Below, in pieces: positions 7,123-11,591 of a stretch of DNA of 11,591 nucleotides. Source of the DNA: UBA10908 sp964608965 (GTDB taxonomy: Bacteria; Bacillota; Clostridia; Peptostreptococcales; Anaerovoracaceae). The stretch covers positions 1 through 11,591 of the forward strand of contig CAZSPZ010000031.1 of the NCBI GenBank assembly GCA_964608965.1, in the 5' to 3' direction. Below the pieces are notes generated by a model. It ran no database searches and had not been told where the DNA came from. It worked only from the letters and a program-made list of their open reading frames with translations. Within the stretch, counting starts at the first letter, position 1. Every line of letters starts with the position of its first letter. The position numbers were made by a program, and so were the translations under genes.

Positions 7123-8556
7123 ATGTCAGGTGCAAAGTACGAAAATCCTCTTATAACCCGATACGCCGGAAAAGAGATGTCCGGATTGTTTTCGTCTGAC
7201 GTCAAGTTTTCCACTTGGCGAAAGTTGTGGACGGCTTTGGCGGAGGCGGAAATGGAATTGGGGCTTCCAATCACAAAAGATCAAGTGGAGGAATTAAGAT
7301 CCCATATTTCCGATATTAATTACGAAGAGGCCAATGCAAAGGAAAAGCAGATTCGCCATGATGTGATGGCACATGTTTATGCTTACGGCTTGCAATGCCC
7401 CAAAGCAAAACCAATCATCCATTTGGGCGCCACGAGTGCTTTCGTCGGAGACAATGCGGATTTGATTATCATGCGCGATGCTCTGGAACTTATAAAATTG
7501 TACCTTGCGCGACTTTTGTATCACTTAAGTAATTTTGGGATATTATATAAAGATTTACCCACTTTAGGATTCACACATTTTCAGGCGGCGCAGCTTACCA
7601 CGGTAGGGAAGCGTGCCGCCCTTTGGATGCAGGATTTCTATTTTGATTATACTCAAGTCGAGAGATTGATAAAAACTCTTCCGATGAGAGGCGTTAAAGG
7701 TACGACAGGAACACAGGCCTCCTTTATGGACTTATTTGACGGAGACGAAGAAAAAGTAAAAAAGCTCGACAGGCTGGTTTGCGAAAAAATGGGCTTCGAA
7801 GAAAGTATTCCTTTGTCCGGCCAAACTTATACCAGAAAGATTGACTTTTCAATCATGTCGGTACTTTCGGGTATCGCTCAGAGTGTTTCCAAAATGACGA
7901 ACGATATCAGGCTTCTCTGTCACTTAAAGGAAATAGAAGAGCCTTTCGAAACCGCCCAGGTAGGATCATCTGCAATGGCATATAAGCGAAATCCGATGCG
8001 TTCGGAAAGAGCGGCATCCATTGCTCGGTTTGTGATCAGTCTTACCGATAATGCGGCGTATACAGTAAGTACACAATGGTTTGAACGTACGTTGGACGAT
8101 TCGGCCAACCGCAGAATAACACTTCCTGAAGCGTTTCTTGGAGTGGATGCATGTTTGAGTATATGTACAAACATCAGCAGCGGACTGGTTGTGCATCCCA
8201 GAGTCATAAGAAAACATATCGACGAAGAGATGCCTTTTATGGCAACCGAAAATATATTGATGGAAGCTGTGAAACGCGGCGGGGACAGACAAGAACTGCA
8301 CGAAAAAATAAGAGTTTTATCACATAAAGCTGCGGTACTTGTAAAAGATGAGGGTCAAGAGAATCAACTTCTTTCTTTTATAGCACAAGATCCAACCTTC
8401 GGGTTGGAAGAAGATGAGTTACAGGCATTGTTGATGCCCGAAAAATACATCGGCAGAGCTGCATCGCAGACAGAAGAATTTGTTGTCGCATACTTGGCGC
8501 CGATTTTCGAACAATATAAGGAATTGCTAAAGGAAGAAGCAGTCCTTACCGTGTAA
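7123..8556 (+). CDS. purB: Adenylosuccinate lyase PurB
   Basis: This 477-residue enzyme of the fumarase/aspartase superfamily acts twice in purine synthesis: SAICAR to AICAR plus fumarate, and adenylosuccinate to AMP plus fumarate. It is a cytoplasmic homotetramer in known members. The N-terminus NPLITRYAGKEMS is typical. Active-site blocks are RHDVMAHV (H79), GATSAFVGDN (102-111), GFTHFQAAQLTTVGKR (H152), the RGVKGTTGTQASF stretch (189-201) and the superfamily signature GSSAMAYKRNP (281-291) with the catalytic serine of the flexible loop. WFERTLDDSANRR follows at 319-331. Over its whole length it resembles the animal-type ADSL subtype more than the shorter Bacillus or E. coli type. Two prolines that I recall in human ADSL (FQPAQ, AMPYKR) are alanines here. 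proB follows after 18 bases, so it is probably the first gene of the operon as seen. Confidence 0.95.
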   Translation: MSGAKYENPLITRYAGKEMSGLFSSDVKFSTWRKLWTALAEAEMELGLPITKDQVEELRSHISDINYEEANAKEKQIRHDVMAHVYAYGLQCPKAKPIIHLGATSAFVGDNADLIIMRDALELIKLYLARLLYHLSNFGILYKDLPTLGFTHFQAAQLTTVGKRAALWMQDFYFDYTQVERLIKTLPMRGVKGTTGTQASFMDLFDGDEEKVKKLDRLVCEKMGFEESIPLSGQTYTRKIDFSIMSVLSGIAQSVSKMTNDIRLLCHLKEIEEPFETAQVGSSAMAYKRNPMRSERAASIARFVISLTDNAAYTVSTQWFERTLDDSANRRITLPEAFLGVDACLSICTNISSGLVVHPRVIRKHIDEEMPFMATENILMEAVKRGGDRQELHEKIRVLSHKAAVLVKDEGQENQLLSFIAQDPTFGLEEDELQALLMPEKYIGRAASQTEEFVVAYLAPIFEQYKELLKEEAVLTV

Positions 8557-8574
8557 ATAAAGGCAGGAGAACAT

Positions 8575-9372
8575 ATGAGTAACGCAGCACAACTGATTAA
8601 AGAAAGCAGAAAAATCGTAGTAAAAATCGGAAGCAACACACTGTCTACCGAAGAAGGAAAAGTAAATTACAAGAGAATGCACAACCTCGTGGAACAAGTC
8701 GTTGAAATGATGTCCGCAGGGAAGCAAATTCTTATTGTAACTTCCGGCGCCGGTGTATGCGGAACTGCCGCCATAAACAAATGGAAAAGAAAGAGCGACA
8801 TCAACTATAAGCAAGCACTCTGTGCCATCGGGCAGGTGGAACTGATGATGGCCTATAAGGAATTATTTAAGGAATACGGCAAGCTTGTGGGACAAATGCT
8901 CCTTTGCAACGACGATTTCGACAATCCAAGCAGAAATCTCCATATCAGAAATACTCTTTTTACATTGGTGGACGAAGGCGTTGTTCCTATTATCAACGAA
9001 AACGACAGCGTTACGGTCGATGAGATTAAAATCGGAGATAACGATACGCTCAGCGCTCTTACAGCGAGCCTTTGGGGTGCGGACTTTTTGGTTTTGTTGT
9101 CGGATATAGACGGAATCTATGATAAAAACCCGAAGGAATATAAAGACGCAAAGCTTATTGAAACAGTCAACGACGTGGATAAGCTTAAATCTTCTATTCA
9201 AATTGGTAAAACAAACGATTTCGGAACCGGCGGCATTACCACAAAATTGTCTGCGGCAAAAATTGTGAACGGTGTCGGAATTCCAATGGCCATCATGAAT
9301 GGTTTTAAGGAAGACATTTTCAGAAAAGTAGCTGCAGGAGAAGAAAAAGCCACGGTGTTTCTGCCCGAATAA
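8575..9372 (+). CDS. proB: Glutamate 5-kinase ProB, short form without PUA domain
   Basis: This 265-residue amino-acid kinase phosphorylates the gamma-carboxyl of glutamate with ATP, the first step of proline synthesis. Motifs in order: VVKIGSNTL (15-23), VTSGAG (55-60), the glutamate-binding INEND (140-144) and GDNDTLSA (154-161), LLSDIDGIYDKNP (174-186) and the nucleotide-site GTGGITTKLSAAKI (217-230). It stops after the kinase domain; the C-terminal PUA domain that brings E. coli ProB to about 367 residues is absent, as in some other bacteria. AGGAGA (8565-8570) precedes ATG. The next enzyme of the pathway, ProA, is not encoded beside it; proC follows instead after 58 bases. Glutamate kinases are usually inhibited by proline; whether this one is cannot be read from sequence. 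Confidence 0.93.
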   Translation: MSNAAQLIKESRKIVVKIGSNTLSTEEGKVNYKRMHNLVEQVVEMMSAGKQILIVTSGAGVCGTAAINKWKRKSDINYKQALCAIGQVELMMAYKELFKEYGKLVGQMLLCNDDFDNPSRNLHIRNTLFTLVDEGVVPIINENDSVTVDEIKIGDNDTLSALTASLWGADFLVLLSDIDGIYDKNPKEYKDAKLIETVNDVDKLKSSIQIGKTNDFGTGGITTKLSAAKIVNGVGIPMAIMNGFKEDIFRKVAAGEEKATVFLPE

Positions 9373-9430
9373 TCACTGCAAGCAGTTGAATGTATAGGGC
9401 GTCAGCAATTGATCAATCAGGAGGAAAAAT

Positions 9431-10237
9431 ATGAAAATTGGTTTAATCGGAGCCGGCAATATGGGCGGAGCGATGTTGAGAGGATATATAGCGGCCTATC
9501 CTGCACAAGCAGGTCAATGTGCTGTGTACGACTTAAATTCCGAAGCGGCAGAAAAAATAAAAGACATCACCGGAGCGATGATTCAACCTTCGATTCAAGC
9601 TTTGGTAGACGGCTCGGATTTAGTTATTATGGCTGTTAAACCTTATCATTATAAAGATGTCCTTCCATTGATTGCAGCATGTGATTTGAAAGGAAAGACG
9701 ATTATGACGATTGCAGCGGGAATTCCGATTGCAACCGTTCAATCCGCTTTAGGCGAGAATACCCCGATTGTACGAATTATGCCCAATACCCCGGCTTTAG
9801 TTCTTTGCGGCATGACTGCCGTATGCAGCAACGGAAAAGTCGATCAGAGTGTCTTTCAAGATATTATGACATTTCTGTCTTCCTTCGGCAAAGCCATCGA
9901 AATTGCAGACGAAGAGCTTATTCATGCAGTGATAGGCGCAAGCGGAAGCAGTCCTGCCTATGCATATATGTTTATCGACGCCATTGCAAAGGCCAGCGAA
10001 AAAGAAGGGTTGAACTATCAGGATGCCTTGATGTTTGCAGCACAGTCCGTAATGGGTGCAGCAAAGATGGTCCTGGAAACGGGAGTTGACCCCGTCGCAC
10101 TCAGAGTTGCTGTCTGTTCTCCAAACGGCACAACGATAGAGGCTGTTCATACATTACAAGACAACGGTTTTGAAAATTGTGTGGAAGAAGCTGTACATGC
10201 CGCCGCCGAAAGATCCAGGGAAATGACAAGGGAATAG
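9431..10237 (+). CDS. proC: Pyrroline-5-carboxylate reductase ProC
   Basis: This 268-residue enzyme reduces 1-pyrroline-5-carboxylate to L-proline with NAD(P)H, the last step of proline synthesis. An N-terminal Rossmann fold shows GLIGAGNMGGAM (4-15), MAVKP (67-71) and IMPNTPALV (116-124). The C-terminal helical dimerisation domain holds GASGSSPAYAYMFIDA (169-184) and the catalytic SPNGTT loop (230-235). Two positions differ from the pattern I expect, LRDxVxSPGGTT: the aspartate after LR is V226 and the second glycine is N232. The GTT core is kept, so activity is likely but not certain. A strong AGGAGG (9419-9424) precedes ATG. The 58-base gap from proB holds two short palindromes (9375-9386 and 9408-9417) but no T-run. 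Confidence 0.94.
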   Translation: MKIGLIGAGNMGGAMLRGYIAAYPAQAGQCAVYDLNSEAAEKIKDITGAMIQPSIQALVDGSDLVIMAVKPYHYKDVLPLIAACDLKGKTIMTIAAGIPIATVQSALGENTPIVRIMPNTPALVLCGMTAVCSNGKVDQSVFQDIMTFLSSFGKAIEIADEELIHAVIGASGSSPAYAYMFIDAIAKASEKEGLNYQDALMFAAQSVMGAAKMVLETGVDPVALRVAVCSPNGTTIEAVHTLQDNGFENCVEEAVHAAAERSREMTRE

Positions 10238-10239
10238 AT

Positions 10240-10785
10240 ATGACTGTAGAAGAAAAGACCATAGAATCTGAATTGTTGCTGAAAACATCGATTTTCAACG
10301 TCAGGAGACATGTTGTCACTGCAAAGGGCGGTAAAACAGCGATTCGGGATATTGTCGAACATAACGGCGGCGTGGGCATATGCGCATTGACGCCTGAAAA
10401 CAAACTGTTGATGGTGCGACAGTATCGAAAAGCCGCTGAAGCTGTCGTTTGGGAAATCCCCGCAGGGAAAACCGAGATCGGAGAGCAGTCGATTACGACG
10501 GCAAAGAGAGAACTCAAAGAAGAAACCGGATACGATGCGGAGAATTTCCAATTTCTGACCAGATTTTACGGAACCATCGGCTATAATAATGAAGTAATAG
10601 AAATATATAAAGCATACACTACAGTTCAAGGTAAAACAAACTTAGATGAACATGAAGCCATCGATGTTTTTGAAATAGATCTACCCACATTGCTTACGAT
10701 GATTGACAACGGAGAAATTATCGATGCAAAAACCATCGTCGGTATTCTGCTCATAGCAAGAGAACTTAAGCTTGCTAACGCTTGA
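10240..10785 (+). CDS. Nudix hydrolase, ADP-ribose pyrophosphatase type
   Basis: This 181-residue protein carries a complete Nudix box at 76-98 (G76, E82, R90-E91, E94-E95, G97), which binds Mg2+ and hydrolyses X-linked nucleoside diphosphates. The blocks QYRKAAE (61-67) and WEIPAGK (71-77), and GYNNEVIEIYKAY (114-126) after the box, are typical of the ADP-ribose pyrophosphatase group, which splits ADP-ribose to AMP and ribose 5-phosphate. The usual SPG tripeptide after the box reads TIG (112-114), so substrate is only a family-level guess. The ATG at 10240 is chosen because AAGGGA at 10228-10233 lies six bases upstream and the protein then begins like its family. It starts two bases after the proC stop, which implies translational coupling. 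A nudix gene next to xerD is a recurrent arrangement in Bacillota. Confidence 0.9.
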   Translation: MTVEEKTIESELLLKTSIFNVRRHVVTAKGGKTAIRDIVEHNGGVGICALTPENKLLMVRQYRKAAEAVVWEIPAGKTEIGEQSITTAKRELKEETGYDAENFQFLTRFYGTIGYNNEVIEIYKAYTTVQGKTNLDEHEAIDVFEIDLPTLLTMIDNGEIIDAKTIVGILLIARELKLANA

Positions 10786-10799
10786 TTATATGTTATACT
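10772..10799 (+). promoter_or_regulatory. Candidate extended -10 promoter for xerD
   Basis: TGTTATACT (10791-10799) is a TGn-extended -10 with a 5-of-6 hexamer, TATACT. TTGCTA (10772-10777) gives a 4-of-6 -35 at 16 bases. It overlaps the last codons of the Nudix gene and would start transcription about 60 bases before the xerD GTG. A separate xerD promoter fits the 79-base intergenic space, the largest in this block. Read-through from proC and the Nudix gene is also likely, as no terminator is visible. Confidence 0.45.
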
Positions 10800-10864
10800 G
10801 TTTACGATGTCGGTTGACATAAGACCATAATATCTGTTTTATCATGCTGAACGGGAGAAAAGAA

Positions 10865-11591
10865 GTGAAATTTCAACATAATTTTACCGAATATCTGGAA
10901 AAAGAAAAAGAGATGGCTCAAACTTCCTTGAATGCATACACCGCAGATATTATAGAGTTTTCCGCATACTTGGAAAATAAAAAAAATAAAGAAGTGCAAG
11001 ATGCGAAAAATGCTGATGTGGTCGCTTTTCTTCTCCTGTTGAAAAGCGAAGGTAAATCCGGATCTACGATGAATAGAAAACTTGCTTCCATTCGAGCTTT
11101 CTATCGATTTTTAATGTTGAAGAGTTTCATTGCAGAAGATCCGACGCTCAACATCAAGTCGCCGAGACTTCCCAGAAAACAAATCGAATATTTAACAATC
11201 AAAGAAGTGGAAATGCTTCTTGAACAACCGGATTCGTCATCCAAAGGAATAAGAGACCGGGCACTGCTCGAACTTCTATATGCATCCGGAATGAGAGTTT
11301 CGGAAGTCGCCGAAGCAAATTTAGTGGATTTGAATTTAAGGATAGGATTTATAACCTGTACCGGAGAGCATGGTAAAGCTCGGGTGATTCCGGTAGGACG
11401 ACCTGCGCGAGCCGCTTTGGAAATATATGTTTACGATGCAAGAAAAGCCTTATTACGAGATCGAAATGACGACGGTGCATTGTTTCTTAACTATGTGGGG
11501 GAGCGAATGTCTAGGCAAGGCGTCTGGAAAGTTCTGAAAGAATATGCGAAAAAGGCCGGACTGGATAAAACATTATCTCCTCAGATTCTCA
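10865..11591 (+). CDS. xerD: Tyrosine recombinase XerD, 3' end beyond window
   Basis: The first 242 codons of a tyrosine recombinase of about 295-300 residues. It has the N-terminal SAM-like core-binding domain (about 1-90, with NFTEYLEKEKEMAQTSLNAY and NRKLASIRAFYRFL) and the start of the catalytic domain. Catalytic R144 is in LYASGMRVSEV and the beta-hairpin lysine K171 in GEHGKARVIPV. The remaining residues (HxxR, H/W, nucleophilic Tyr) would follow the last codons, SPQIL, outside the window. XerC/D resolve chromosome dimers at dif; close spacing to the core motifs and the Nudix neighbour favour XerD over a phage integrase. The start is taken as GTG 10865 because GGGAG (10853-10857) lies seven bases upstream. 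An in-frame ATG at 10844 would add seven residues but has no ribosome site. Confidence 0.88.
   Translation, partial: MKFQHNFTEYLEKEKEMAQTSLNAYTADIIEFSAYLENKKNKEVQDAKNADVVAFLLLLKSEGKSGSTMNRKLASIRAFYRFLMLKSFIAEDPTLNIKSPRLPRKQIEYLTIKEVEMLLEQPDSSSKGIRDRALLELLYASGMRVSEVAEANLVDLNLRIGFITCTGEHGKARVIPVGRPARAALEIYVYDARKALLRDRNDDGALFLNYVGERMSRQGVWKVLKEYAKKAGLDKTLSPQIL

Noticed and set aside
9375..9386. ACTGC-AA-GCAGT palindrome after proB as a terminator
   Set aside because: The stem is 5 bp with a 2-base loop and there is no T-run; it is too weak to call.
10177..10239. Upstream ATG that would extend the Nudix protein by 21 residues into proC
   Set aside because: The extension is cysteine- and arginine-rich out-of-frame proC sequence; a ribosome site precedes the ATG at 10240.
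10147..10629. 160-codon minus-strand open frame opposite proC and the Nudix gene
   Set aside because: It is antisense to two clear genes, is rich in Cys, Phe and Ser, and resembles no family; the same holds for 2715-3101 and other antisense frames.
10814..10842. TTGACA with TTTTAT at 17 bases as the xerD promoter
   Set aside because: The -35 is perfect but the -10 is weak and transcription would start almost at the ribosome site; the extended -10 at 10791-10799 is better placed.

Overview
The window looks like a contig from a low-to-moderate GC, Gram-positive anaerobe, most likely a member of the Clostridia. The basis is strong AGGAGG-type ribosome binding sites, tightly packed co-directional genes, an adenylosuccinate lyase of the long (animal-like) subtype, a short ProB without a PUA domain, and a Nudix hydrolase beside xerD. 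The exact taxon cannot be read from the sequence. All intact genes are on the plus strand. A 10-N assembly gap at 6916-6925 splits the window into two blocks.

Left block (1-6915): a 236-base leader with a perfect 10-bp inverted repeat and a weak promoter candidate precedes four closely spaced genes. Their order is RocB-like M20 metallohydrolase, YtcJ-type amidohydrolase, YtcJ-type amidohydrolase, RocB-like M20 metallohydrolase. The two amidohydrolases are a tandem duplicate pair: I counted about 65% identity (355/547) with no gap needed in the alignment. The two M20 proteins are more diverged paralogues. All four keep their expected metal and catalytic residues. The cluster looks like a catabolic operon for hydrolysing amide or N-acyl bonds; the substrate cannot be told from sequence. 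The last M20 gene loses its final few codons in the gap.

Junction (6916-7122): just after the gap, the minus strand carries a 60-codon open stretch that I recognise as an internal piece of RecO, without its N-terminal part and cut by the gap on the other side. It stops about 17 bases before the purB start codon. This is either a recO remnant or, more likely, a chimeric contig end, so the two blocks should not be assumed to be neighbours in the genome.

Right block (7123-11591): purB, proB, proC, a Nudix hydrolase resembling ADP-ribose pyrophosphatase, and the first 242 codons of xerD, which runs off the window. proB and proC lie together without proA, and ProB is the short form. The proC and Nudix genes are 2 bases apart and probably translationally coupled. 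xerD appears to have its own extended -10 promoter and a GTG start.

No rRNA, tRNA, CRISPR, insertion sequence or convincing rho-independent terminator was seen. No gene-free stretch exceeds 300 bases. I found no clear candidate for a wholly new system. The most unusual items are the paired-paralogue hydrolase cluster and the RecO fragment at the gap.
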